Shown: positions 9,002 through 16,873 of the stretch, in pieces | Numbering within the stretch: position 1 is the stretch's first letter | Layout of the letters: each line of letters opens with the position of its first letter | Source of the DNA: CAVQFO01 sp963711725 | GTDB taxonomy: Bacteria; Pseudomonadota; Gammaproteobacteria; Nitrococcales; Aquisalimonadaceae | NCBI GenBank assembly: GCA_963711725.1 | Contig: CAVQFO010000020.1 | Location: forward strand, 1 to 64,000 | DNA length: 64,000 nucleotides | Direction: 5' to 3' | Position numbers and translations under genes: made by a program | The notes under the pieces: model-generated | Told to the model about the DNA's origin: nothing | Databases searched by the model: none | What the model saw: the letters and a program-made list of their open reading frames with translations, nothing else

Positions 9002-9919
9002 ATGGCAGATCCCGTCGAAGTGTATCGCGGCAGCGTGAATACCTGGGAAACGGACATGATGGGCCACCTGAATGTCCAGTTTTACGTGGACAAGGCCGGC
9101 GACGGCCTGGTCGGCCTGGCCAGCCATTTGGGGTTGGGGCCGGCCTACACGCGCGAGGCCGACATCCGGCTCTGGGTCCGCGACCACCATATCCGCTTTC
9201 TGCGCGAGCAACGGCCCGGCGCGCCGCTGACCATCGTGGCGGGCGTGCTGGAGGCCGACAGCGGCCACCTGCGGATCTATGAAGAGATGCGCAACACCGC
9301 CAGCGGCGAGGTGGCCGCCACCTTCGTGGCCGACGTTGTTCTGTTGGATTCGCGTACCCGGGAGCCCGTCGCTGTGCGGGAACACGCACGCGAGGCCGCC
9401 GCGCGGTTCATGGTGGAGCTGCCCCAACACGCCCAGCCGCGAGGCCTCGTTCTGGCCGAGCCCCGGCCCGCCCCGGATCTGCACGAAGCCGAGACCAACG
9501 GCATGGTGCGCACCTACATGGCCACCGTGAAGGATGCCATGTGCGATCCGGACGGCTACATGGCCACCCGCGCCTACATGGGCGTGGTCTCCGACGCCGT
9601 GCCCAACCTGTTGGCCGAGACCCGCCGGGAGGATCGTTCCCGGACAGGCGTTGGCGGCGCCGCCCTGGAGTACCGCTTTGTCTACCGCCAGGCGCCGCGC
9701 CCCGGCGATTTGCTGGTTCTTCACACGGGCATCAAGGACATCGGCAACAAGGCCTACACCTTCTGCCACTGGATGTTCGACGTCAGCACCGGGCAGGCGG
9801 TGGCCACCGCCGAGGCCGTGGCCGTGGCGCTGGATCTGGAACAGCGCAAGGCCGTCGCCATCCCGGACGGGTTGCGGGAGTCCTTGGAGCGCATCGTGGT
9901 GCCCGGGCTCGGCGTCTGA
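9002..9919 (+). CDS. Acyl-CoA thioesterase, double hot-dog
   Basis: This 305-residue protein carries two hot-dog-like halves. The first begins VNTWETDMMGHLNVQFYVDKA, close to the 4HBT/acyl-CoA thioesterase start with a conserved Asp/His-Asn element. The second contains EYRFVYRQAPRPGDLLVLHTG and AYTFCHWMFD. Thioesterases of this kind hydrolyse acyl-CoA to free acid and CoA. The start ATG follows a weak GAGGTG site. It is the last clear member of the catabolic cluster and could release CoA or recycle dead-end thioesters. Confidence 0.82.
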   Translation: MADPVEVYRGSVNTWETDMMGHLNVQFYVDKAGDGLVGLASHLGLGPAYTREADIRLWVRDHHIRFLREQRPGAPLTIVAGVLEADSGHLRIYEEMRNTASGEVAATFVADVVLLDSRTREPVAVREHAREAAARFMVELPQHAQPRGLVLAEPRPAPDLHEAETNGMVRTYMATVKDAMCDPDGYMATRAYMGVVSDAVPNLLAETRREDRSRTGVGGAALEYRFVYRQAPRPGDLLVLHTGIKDIGNKAYTFCHWMFDVSTGQAVATAEAVAVALDLEQRKAVAIPDGLRESLERIVVPGLGV

Positions 9920-9999
9920 GGCCCCGGACGCTCGAAGCTACGGAACCCGGCGGGCTTCAATTGGAATAAGAGCCCACCGCAGGCGAGGGAGATCGTGCA

Positions 10000-10243
10000 A
10001 TGGGCGAGGACCGCGAAGGTGTCCGGCCACGGGTGGTAATCGTGGGCGGCGGGTTTGGAGGCCTGGCGGCCGCACATCTATTTCCTGATCGGCGTGCGTG
10101 CGCCGCTGTTGGTGGCCGTGCAGTGGCTTTGGTCCTACCTGACCTTCGGCAAGGGCGCCCGTTTGATTTCCGGGGCCGGGGATGGTCCCGAAGGGATCGG
10201 ACCGGAAAAACTTGACGAATCCTCCTGTACGGGCGAACTTTAA
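10000..10243 (+). pseudogene. ndh: Relic of type II NADH dehydrogenase with large internal deletion
   Basis: An ATG at 10000 starts MGEDREGVRPRVVIVGGGFGG, the FAD-binding N-terminus of NDH-2 proteins. Within about 25 codons the sequence jumps, in a different frame, to HIYFLIGVRAP and QWLWSYLTFGKGARL. That is the conserved membrane-anchoring C-terminus of the same family, ending with the stop at 10243. Some 350 residues expected in between are missing. The junction lies near 10055-10077. NDH-2 oxidises NADH and reduces quinone; this copy cannot. It is a remnant of a deletion that joined the two ends of one gene. Confidence 0.85.
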
Positions 10244-10325
10244 CCGGAGACGACGCGAGCCCCACGGCGGAAACGGGTTTGAAGGGCAGCCGCCCGACAG
10301 GCCCCCCAACCGGGAGGACCACGCC

Positions 10326-10778
10326 ATGACGCACCTCGCCGCCGTTAGTATTGCCGCCACTGTTGCCGTGATTTTCGGCATGGTCGCGATCCACTTCGCC
10401 CGCCAAAGGGCATTGAACCCCTCCGTGCTCGGCCACTGGCGCAATCAGCCAGTCACTCCCCTCAGTCCGGACGAGCTTGCCGGGCTTCACAACTGGCATC
10501 ACCGCTTGGGCGGTTTGTTCCTGCTGGCATTGGGATATCTGGGACTGCTGGGCTTCATCAATCTCTACACCCGCGCCGGCGGCACGCCGTTCTGGTCCGT
10601 GGCGGACTATTCGGTGCTGGCGCTGATCGCGGCCGTGGTGGCGGTGCAGTTCTCCGGTACCTGCCCCCGTTGCGGATACCATATTGGCCTGGGTTCCCGG
10701 CTCATGCTCCCCGGCAGTTGCGAACGCTGCGGCGTCGAGTTCCGCTCGCCGGGCGACGGCCCGCAGCACAGTCACTGA
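10326..10778 (+). CDS. Predicted membrane protein with zinc-ribbon-like C-terminus
   Basis: This 150-residue protein starts at ATG 10326 behind GGGAGG. Hydrophobic segments are visible at about 3-22, 62-80 and 95-110, followed by a soluble tail with two CxxC pairs, CPRC (113-116) and CERC (132-135), that should bind one zinc. I do not recognise a named family. A membrane-anchored zinc ribbon could act in quality control or as a regulator, but no function can be assigned. It is isolated between the NDH-2 relic and the stressosome operon. Confidence 0.7.
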   Translation: MTHLAAVSIAATVAVIFGMVAIHFARQRALNPSVLGHWRNQPVTPLSPDELAGLHNWHHRLGGLFLLALGYLGLLGFINLYTRAGGTPFWSVADYSVLALIAAVVAVQFSGTCPRCGYHIGLGSRLMLPGSCERCGVEFRSPGDGPQHSH

Positions 10779-11265
10779 CTCCCCGGGCCTGGGCCGCTCC
10801 CGAGCCCGGGCCCGCCTTCCACGCACTCTCCCAGGGCATCGGGCTCGCGCTCGCGGCCCAAGGCGATTCGCGCCGTCCTGAACCGGATTTATCAGGGATT
10901 CCCCTAGAAGAAACTACGCGAAACCCCGAGACGCCTTTGCGCCCGTCGCTGATCGGAATCCGCCCTCGGGTATGCCTATACTTCCAGGCACTAAGAGGTC
11001 AGGCCGTTGGCGTAGCGCGGTATCCCGCGGGCGATTGTCGCGCTTCCGGCGAGGAGCAGTTTCACCGGGTGCGCCCTTAAATGGCTGCTTTTGGGGGCGT
11101 TCCCACTGAGCCGGCATCAAGGCGGGGGCTTGGTGTTCGCCGTGCTCTCGCTTCCGTGATCGCCGTCACGACCCACCGGCCGTTCCCATGGATCGTCACG
11201 CCTCTGTCTGACGAGGGAATTCCACTGAACCACAACTGAACCACATAAGAGCCCAGGAGAACGCC
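10779..11265. other. Intergenic region upstream of the stressosome operon
   Basis: This is a 487-base gap without a convincing gene. It starts with a GC-rich, partly self-complementary stretch (CCCGGGCC ... GGCCCGCC) that may end the upstream transcript. A TATACT hexamer occurs at 10977-10982 but has no good -35 partner, so no promoter is called. The rsbR operon promoter should lie here. Confidence 0.5.
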
Positions 11266-12234
11266 ATGGCCAAGGTTGAGAATCACAGGGACCCGAGCGG
11301 GGAAAAGCGCGGAATCGTGGAGCGGCAGAGCGAGAATCTCGGCGATGTCGATGGGGGTGGGCCGGGTGCCGCTATCGGGGAATCCACCTCCACCCTGTTG
11401 ATCGAACTGGTGGCCCATCTCCGGGAAAACCGGACCCAGCTTCGCGAGGAATGGGCGGAGCGCATCACCAAGGCCAAGCTGCTGACGGCCATGACCGAAG
11501 CGGAGGTCTTTACGGAGGCCACCGCGGTCTACGATCAGTACGTGGAGGCGCTTGAGACGGGTACCTTCGAAGCCCTCCAGGCCTACGCCCGAAACCTTTC
11601 CGAACGAATCATTCCCCGAGGCGTGGAAACGGACGAAGTAGTGGGCATCGTGCTGTTGCTGCGCGACGTGCTGGCCCGCTCGCTGTTTGCCAAATACCAG
11701 AACGACTTCGCCAAGTTGAATCGAATTCTGGACGCCTACGAGCCGGCGGCAAACCGCATCGCCAATACCGTGGCCGTGGGTTTCGTGCAGGAGCGCGAAC
11801 GTATCATCCGCGATCAGCAGGAGGCCATCCGCGAGCTGTCCACGCCGGTGCTTCAGGTGCGCGAACGCCTGCTGATTCTCCCCATGATCGGCGTCATCGA
11901 CCCCCAACGCGCCCGGCAGATGACCGAGCAGCTTCTCCACGGCATCCGCGCCACCCGCGCCCGGGTGGTGGTGGTGGATTTGACCGGCGTGGCCGCCATG
12001 GACTCGAATATCGCGAACCACTTGGTCCAGACCGTGGAAGCCTCGCGCCTGCTGGGTGCCGACATCATCGTCACGGGTCTCTCTCCCGAAAGCGCCCAGA
12101 CGCTGGTCAACATCGGTGTGGATCTCGGCAAGATGTATACGGTGGGTGACCTCCAGGGCGGCATCGAGGAAGCCGAAAGGCTGTTGGGGTATCATGTCGT
12201 GCAAAGCGCGGCCGACGATGCACCTCACTCGTAA
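11266..12234 (+). CDS. rsbR: Stressosome scaffold/sensor protein RsbR (N-terminal sensor domain plus STAS)
   Basis: This 322-residue protein has an N-terminal helical region (about 40-180, including LREEWAERITKAKL and IANTVAVGF, RsbR-N/globin-like) and a C-terminal STAS domain (about 190-305) with VVVDLTGVAAMDSNIANHLV. RsbR and RsbS build the cytoplasmic stressosome that sequesters the kinase RsbT. The position equivalent to Bacillus RsbRA Thr205 is Thr279 (AQTLVNIG), while the Thr171 position is Ser247, still phosphorylatable. The first 40 residues are low-complexity and variable. It heads an operon with rsbS, rsbT and rsbX and is transcribed from the gap before it. Confidence 0.93.
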   Translation: MAKVENHRDPSGEKRGIVERQSENLGDVDGGGPGAAIGESTSTLLIELVAHLRENRTQLREEWAERITKAKLLTAMTEAEVFTEATAVYDQYVEALETGTFEALQAYARNLSERIIPRGVETDEVVGIVLLLRDVLARSLFAKYQNDFAKLNRILDAYEPAANRIANTVAVGFVQERERIIRDQQEAIRELSTPVLQVRERLLILPMIGVIDPQRARQMTEQLLHGIRATRARVVVVDLTGVAAMDSNIANHLVQTVEASRLLGADIIVTGLSPESAQTLVNIGVDLGKMYTVGDLQGGIEEAERLLGYHVVQSAADDAPHS

Positions 12235-12261
12235 CTCATTGATCTAGCGACGGGCCGAGCT

Positions 12262-12660
12262 GTGGACGTACCTATCCTAAAACAGGGCGACGTACTCATT
12301 GCCACTGTGCAGGCGGCTCTGACGGATGAAGGAATCACCCAACTGAGGGACAGACTGGTCCAACAAGTAAAAGGCTACCGTACGCGCGGCGTCATCGTCG
12401 ATGTCACCGCGCTGGACGTTCTGGATTCGTTCGCATCCCGCACTTTGCGAGACCTCAGCTACATGGTCAGGCTGCGGGGCGCGCGAACGGTAATCGTTGG
12501 TATACAACCGGATGTGGCATTCGCCATGGTGCAACTCGGGGTAACGCTCGAGGATATACCGACCGCCCTGGATCTGGAGGAGGGATTGTCGTACCTGACT
12601 GCCAGCCACGATGGGGCTCCAACACTGAGGGGTCGCTCCGATGGCACGAAGCACGCGTGA
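12262..12660 (+). CDS. rsbS: Stressosome antagonist protein RsbS (STAS domain)
   Basis: This 132-residue stand-alone STAS protein starts at GTG 12262 and contains VIVDVTALDVLDSFASRTL. Ser56 is equivalent to the Ser59 that RsbT phosphorylates in Bacillus to release the kinase from the stressosome. Domain length and position between rsbR and rsbT match the canonical module. Its 3' end overlaps the start of rsbT by 20 bases, so translation is coupled. The C-terminal tail (after about residue 112) is longer than in Bacillus RsbS and looks disordered. Confidence 0.93.
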   Translation: MDVPILKQGDVLIATVQAALTDEGITQLRDRLVQQVKGYRTRGVIVDVTALDVLDSFASRTLRDLSYMVRLRGARTVIVGIQPDVAFAMVQLGVTLEDIPTALDLEEGLSYLTASHDGAPTLRGRSDGTKHA

Positions 12661-13051
12661 AGAGCGTGTCGCAATCAATGGTCCGGACGATATCGTAACA
12701 GCACGCCAGCAGGGTCGGGCCTGGGCTGTGCTGCTTGGCTTCACCTCCAGCGAGTCCACACTGATCGCCACCGCGATTTCCGAGTTGGTTCGGAATATTC
12801 TGATCTACGCCGGACAAGGCGAAATCATTTTCTCCCCCTATTACCTGCCCGGTCAGTGTGGCTTGCAGATCACGGCCCGGGACAGCGGTCCCGGAATTCC
12901 CGATGTAGAAACCGCCCTTCGCAAGGGCTACTCCACGGCGGGCGGATTGGGCCTGGGGCTGCCCGGCGTGCGCCGGGTCATGGACGAATTCAAGGTCGTC
13001 TCCGGCATGGGCAAGGGAACAACGGTAACGGTAAGGAAGTGTCGAAAATGA
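12641..13051 (+). CDS. rsbT: Serine/threonine-protein kinase RsbT
   Basis: This is a 136-residue GHKL-fold kinase. The N-box (ELVRNILIYA, Glu48/Asn52), the G1 box DSGPGI at 81-86 and the G2 box GLGLGLPG at 102-109 are intact. In characterised stressosomes RsbT phosphorylates RsbS and RsbR, leaves the complex and activates a downstream partner by binding its RsbU-like N-terminal domain. The start ATG lies inside the end of rsbS and the stop overlaps the start of rsbX, so the four genes are tightly coupled. Confidence 0.95.
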   Translation: MARSTREERVAINGPDDIVTARQQGRAWAVLLGFTSSESTLIATAISELVRNILIYAGQGEIIFSPYYLPGQCGLQITARDSGPGIPDVETALRKGYSTAGGLGLGLPGVRRVMDEFKVVSGMGKGTTVTVRKCRK

Positions 13052-13656
13052 GCGGCCGGCTGATCGAATGGGGCGTGGCTCAGCGCCCCTTCGCCAATGC
13101 CCCGGAGGGCGGGGATCTTCACGTCCTGCACGTAGCCGAGCGCCACGCGCTGGCGGGCGTCGTCGACGGCTTGGGCCACGGGCTCCATGCGGCGACGGCG
13201 GCGAAGGTGGCTGCGGAGGCGATTGACGCGAGCCCGAACGATTCCCTGGAGTCGTTGTTTGCCGGCGTACACGAGCGCCTTCGCGACACACGCGGCGCCG
13301 TAATGACCTTGCTCCGGTTCGACGCCGAGACCCACACCGTGAACTGGCTGGGCGTGGGCGATGTGCGTGCCGTGTTGCGCCGCGCGAACCCGGTCGCCGC
13401 CGCGCCCATCTATTCGGATCTGGTTCTGCGAGCCGGCATCGTCGGCTTGGAACCCCTACCGCCGCTGGCGGCGGCCACGGTATCCGTCAGACCCGGCGAT
13501 ACGTTGGTGGTGGCGACGGACGGTGTGGACCGGGACTTCATGCGGGACATACCTTGCAGCGGGGATCTCCAGGTTCTGGCAGAGCGATTGTTGGCGCAGT
13601 ACGGATACGAGACGGATGATTCGCTGGTGCTCGCGGTGCGTTATCGAGGGGATTGA
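13048..13656 (+). CDS. rsbX: Stressosome phosphatase RsbX-like (PP2C/SpoIIE)
   Basis: This 202-residue PP2C-type phosphatase has the metal-binding aspartate in VVDGLGHG (about 38-45), a second in ATDGVDRDF and a third in DDSLVLAVRY. RsbX removes phosphate from RsbR and RsbS and resets the stressosome. It overlaps rsbT by four bases (ATGA) and sits directly ahead of the histidine kinase gene. The length matches RsbX (about 200 residues) rather than the longer RsbU, and no extra sensor domain is present. Confidence 0.92.
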   Translation: MSGRLIEWGVAQRPFANAPEGGDLHVLHVAERHALAGVVDGLGHGLHAATAAKVAAEAIDASPNDSLESLFAGVHERLRDTRGAVMTLLRFDAETHTVNWLGVGDVRAVLRRANPVAAAPIYSDLVLRAGIVGLEPLPPLAAATVSVRPGDTLVVATDGVDRDFMRDIPCSGDLQVLAERLLAQYGYETDDSLVLAVRYRGD

Positions 13657-13659
13657 TCG

Positions 13660-14598
13660 GTGACCGGCGACGACCTGGCCCAACTGCGAGACGACTACCG
13701 CGCCGGCTTTGAGCAGTATTGTTCAGGAAAGGCCGAGAAAGGCCTGCTCCGCGCCTACGAACTCGGCCGCCACGCCCTGGGGCGGTCGTTGGGCATCCTG
13801 GATGTGACGGCCCTGCATCACGATGTGCTCAACGCGTCCCTGGAGGACTGCTCCAGTTGCGGGGAGGCCCACGAGCGAGTGCGGGCGGCGGCGGAATTCC
13901 TGGCCGAAGCGCTATCACCCTTCGAAATGAGCCATCGCGCCGTGGACGAGGCCAATACCACCTTGCAGAACCTCAATCAGATCCTGGAGGAGGAAGCCCG
14001 CCGAATCGGCTATGCTCTGCATGACGAAGCGGGCGCCCTTCTGGCCTCCGCCGGTGTGGCGGTGGCCCGGGCGAGCCGAAATCTGTCCGATGCCGAGCGG
14101 GAGCGGCTTACCGAGGCCCGGCGCATGATCGAGCAGATCGGGGAGCAACTGCGCGAGTACTCCCATGAGCTTCGCCCCCCGTTGCTGGATGACGAGGGCC
14201 TGACGGCGGCCTTGGCCGATCTGGCCCGCAGCGTGGGTCGGCGCACCGGGATGGACATCCGGGTGCGGGGGCGGATTCGCCAGCGACTCCCTTGGGAAAC
14301 GGAAGTGGCCATTTACCGCGTGGCCCAGGAAGCCCTCAACAATGCCGCCCGCCATGCCGGCGCCACGTCGGTGACCATTGGGCTCGGCCGCCGCGCCGGC
14401 CGGCTTTGGTGCGTGATCGCCGACAACGGCGTCGGCTTCGATGTGAATGCGACTCTGGCCGATCGGGAGCGGCGCGGCCTCGGGTTGATGGGTATGCGGG
14501 AGCGGATCAATGCGGTGGGCGGCGTGTTGGCGATCCGTTCCGCCCCGCGGGAGGGAACCAGTGTGGATGTGCACCTGCCGTTGGAGGCAATCAAATGA
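13660..14598 (+). CDS. Histidine kinase of NarL type with RsbU-N-like N-terminal domain
   Basis: This is a 312-residue cytoplasmic kinase starting at GTG 13660, three bases after rsbX. Residues 5-85 (DDYRAGFEQYCSGKAEKGLL, then ELGRHALG and LDVTALHHDVL) resemble the N-terminal domain of RsbU that binds RsbT. Next comes a HisKA_3 helix with EEEARRIGYALHDEAGALL, phosphoacceptor His121, and a HATPase_c domain with EALNNAARHAG, DNGVGFD and GLGLMGMRER. No transmembrane segment is seen. The inference is that released RsbT binds the N-terminal domain and controls this kinase, replacing the sigma-B branch of Bacillus. It overlaps the response regulator gene by four bases. Confidence 0.92.
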   Translation: MTGDDLAQLRDDYRAGFEQYCSGKAEKGLLRAYELGRHALGRSLGILDVTALHHDVLNASLEDCSSCGEAHERVRAAAEFLAEALSPFEMSHRAVDEANTTLQNLNQILEEEARRIGYALHDEAGALLASAGVAVARASRNLSDAERERLTEARRMIEQIGEQLREYSHELRPPLLDDEGLTAALADLARSVGRRTGMDIRVRGRIRQRLPWETEVAIYRVAQEALNNAARHAGATSVTIGLGRRAGRLWCVIADNGVGFDVNATLADRERRGLGLMGMRERINAVGGVLAIRSAPREGTSVDVHLPLEAIK

Positions 14599-15227
14599 CA
14601 GCTCGCATTCTCCTTGCGGATGACCACATGATCTTTCGGCAGGGCCTCAGGGCGCTGCTGGAGGAAGAGGGCTATGACGTGGTCGGCGAGGCCGCCGACG
14701 GCTTGGAGGCCGTGCGCCTGGCGCGAAAACTGGCTCCGGACGTGGCCGTGCTGGATGTCATGATGCCCCGCTGCAACGGCCTCAACGCCGCGCGCAAGCT
14801 GCTCAAGGCCTCTCCGGAGACGCGGACCATCCTGTTGACCATGTACAAGCAGGATCACTACGTGATCGAGGCCCTGCAGGCCGGGGCCCGCGGCTACGTT
14901 CTCAAGACCCAGGCTTCCGAGGATCTGACGCGGGCCATCAGGGACGCCCTGGCAGGGTCCGTCTACCTGAGCCCCGGAGTGGCCCATGTGCTGGTGGATG
15001 CCTATCTGAACAACAGCGCGGTGCCGCCGGACCCGCTCACCGCCCGGGAGCGCGAAGTGCTGCAGTTGATTGCCGAGGGGCGCAAGACCAGCCAGATCGC
15101 GGCTGTCCTGGGGGTCAGCATCAAGACCATCGAATCCCACCGCAGCCACATCATGGCCAAACTGGATATCCGCAACACCGCGGGGCTGGTCCGCTACGCC
15201 ATCCGGCGCGGAGTCATCAGCGCCTAA
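14595..15227 (+). CDS. LuxR/NarL-type response regulator
   Basis: This 210-residue protein has a receiver domain (acidic pair Asp9/Asp10, phosphoacceptor Asp54 in VLDVMMP, Lys in YVLKTQ) and a LuxR helix-turn-helix (LTAREREVLQLIAEGRKTSQI, recognition helix VSIKTIESHRSHIMAKL). It is the cognate partner of the overlapping histidine kinase and thus the DNA-binding output of the stressosome module. Its targets are not visible here; the PAS-GGDEF gene 300 bases downstream is a candidate. Confidence 0.95.
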   Translation: MTARILLADDHMIFRQGLRALLEEEGYDVVGEAADGLEAVRLARKLAPDVAVLDVMMPRCNGLNAARKLLKASPETRTILLTMYKQDHYVIEALQAGARGYVLKTQASEDLTRAIRDALAGSVYLSPGVAHVLVDAYLNNSAVPPDPLTAREREVLQLIAEGRKTSQIAAVLGVSIKTIESHRSHIMAKLDIRNTAGLVRYAIRRGVISA

Positions 15228-15533
15228 TCCGCCGGGCTATCCGGGATTCCCCTACGCAACATTCCTGGTTCATCCGATGCCGGATTGCTGTCCGAGTCGG
15301 ATTGGGCCGGCTTTCTTTCGACCCTATCCTGGATTCCAGTGACGATGCGTCAGGGTTCTCCGTCATCCCGAGTCGGCTTCTAGGTCGAAGCAGGGAGCTG
15401 CGCGAGGGAGAACCACCACGATTCACTATCCGAGGGCATCCGCCTACAGCGTTTTGGAGGCGCGGTGGCCATCGACAGGCAACGTTCACGCAGCGGGCTC
15501 GATGAGCCCGTTGACTGTCTGGAGGACGACGGA
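15228..15533. other. Intergenic region between response regulator and diguanylate cyclase
   Basis: This is about 306 bases with no convincing gene. An in-frame extension of the next protein to GTG 15465 is possible, but the ribosome binding site points to 15534. I see no clear terminator or operator. Confidence 0.45.
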
Positions 15534-16526
15534 ATGGCCCGGATCGCATTTGCCGAGCAGAACGGAAGCAACCTCGTTGCAATGAGACGGGGGGAGTTGG
15601 CCAAGACCATGCACGAACGGCCCGTGGACCGATTTACCCGCGATTGCCTCATGGATTTGTATGAACACACCACGGACTACGTGACTGTGGCGCGACTCGA
15701 CGGCCGCGTGGTCTATTTCAATGCCGCCGCCAGGCGAGTACTGGGTTTCGGCCCCGAAGAATCCGTGAATCATTGCCGGATGAAGGACTACCCCTGTCCC
15801 GGCAATTTCGACGGCCTGCTTCAATCCGCCGTTCCGGAGATCATCCGCAGCGGCGTGTGGCGCGGCGAAGGTGAGCTGGTCAATCGAGCCGGCGCCAAGA
15901 CGCCGTTGTCCGTGGTCATGACCGGTCACAAGACGTGGTGGGGCGATCTGGATCTGGTGTGCTGCGTCTGCCGCGACGTTCACGAATACAAAATGCGCGA
16001 GGAGCGTCTGCGCGAAGTTGCCAACCACGACCCGGTGACGGGCCTGCCCAACCGCACGGCACTCCAGGACCGCCTGCGCCAGGCCATCGCCTCCGCCCAG
16101 CGGTACCGACACATGGTCGGTGTGCTGTTCGTCGATATCGACGACTTCAAGCGCATCAACGACACGGTGGGCCACTGCGAGGCGGACAAGCTGCTTCGCC
16201 GAGTCGCCCGACGCCTGAAACGCTGCTTGCGGGAGGCGGATACCGTGGGCCGCTTCGGCGGCGACGAGTTCGTGATCATTCTCAATGAGCTGCGAGCAAT
16301 GACCGATATCTCTTCCGTGCTGCGTAAGCTCACCCAAGCGTTTCGGAATCCGTTTCTGTCCAGTTCCGACGCCGCTCGGCTGACCTGCAGTATCGGTGTC
16401 TCGATATTTCCCAACGACGGGGGCGACGCATCAACGCTGCTCACGGGGGCGGACAAGGCCATGTACCAGGTCAAGGCCTGCGGCAAGAATGGTTATCAGT
16501 TCATGGGGGCGGCGGCGAATGACTAA
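15534..16526 (+). CDS. PAS-GGDEF diguanylate cyclase
   Basis: ATG 15534 is preceded by GGAGGACGACGGA and gives a protein of about 330 residues. A PAS domain (LMDLYEHTTDYVTVARLDGR, then FNAAARRVLGFGPEE) is followed by a PAC-like segment and a GGDEF domain with DPVTGLPNR, FVDIDDFKRIND and RFGGDEFVIIL. The active-site GGDEF and the RxxD inhibitory site (READ just before it) are present, so it should make cyclic di-GMP. The usual GHDxGD motif is altered to GHCEAD. There are no membrane segments and no EAL domain. The location next to the stressosome two-component pair suggests linked regulation of motility or biofilm. Confidence 0.9.
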   Translation: MARIAFAEQNGSNLVAMRRGELAKTMHERPVDRFTRDCLMDLYEHTTDYVTVARLDGRVVYFNAAARRVLGFGPEESVNHCRMKDYPCPGNFDGLLQSAVPEIIRSGVWRGEGELVNRAGAKTPLSVVMTGHKTWWGDLDLVCCVCRDVHEYKMREERLREVANHDPVTGLPNRTALQDRLRQAIASAQRYRHMVGVLFVDIDDFKRINDTVGHCEADKLLRRVARRLKRCLREADTVGRFGGDEFVIILNELRAMTDISSVLRKLTQAFRNPFLSSSDAARLTCSIGVSIFPNDGGDASTLLTGADKAMYQVKACGKNGYQFMGAAAND

Positions 16527-16581
16527 GCAGACGCGGATGCGGTAACGTCGCCACGCCAGCGCATCCGCGGCCCAGGGTTAC

Positions 16582-16658
16582 GCGATGCATCGAGGTCCGC
16601 ACCGGAGCGTGCGGGGAGCCCACCCCTTGTCTTCACGGATGGAGCCTCGATGCATCGC
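16582..16658. repeat. Structured inverted repeat (14-bp perfect arms)
   Basis: GCGATGCATCGAGG at 16582-16595 is repeated inverted at 16645-16658. A second stem, CCGCAC/GTGCGG with a 6-base loop, lies inside. The whole can fold as a long hairpin with an internal branch between the diguanylate cyclase and malate synthase genes. It could be a terminator without a U tract, a leader RNA or a repeat; I recognise no riboswitch class. Confidence 0.6.
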
Positions 16659-16660
16659 CT

Positions 16661-16719
16661 CTTTTCATATTGTGAAAAGCATTTCGGCTGGTGATCTCAG
16701 CCGGCCTTTCCGGTACAAT
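16661..16719 (+). promoter_or_regulatory. Candidate glcB promoter with upstream palindromic operator
   Basis: CTTTTCATATTGTGAAAAG at 16661-16679 is a palindrome with 7-bp perfect arms and a 5-base spacer. A good -10 hexamer, TACAAT, lies at 16714-16719 with a weak -35 near 16691. The palindrome would sit roughly at -45 to -65, the position of an activator site. It is 195 bases ahead of the malate synthase start. The cognate regulator is unknown. Confidence 0.45.
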
Positions 16720-16873
16720 TCCACTCCTGATCAAGCCGGTCCCATCGTCCGTTCTATCGGGCCGGCGCCGTTCGTTTTCCAGCCGGCACCGGGCGTTTTC
16801 CGCCCGGCGCGCTATGTTTATGAGCACCCTTTGCCGGAATACACGCAATCCACACGGGAGCGAGGCATCTGTC

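Noticed and set aside
16582..16658. tRNA or known riboswitch
   Set aside because: There is no acceptor/anticodon layout and no recognised aptamer consensus; only a hairpin is supported.
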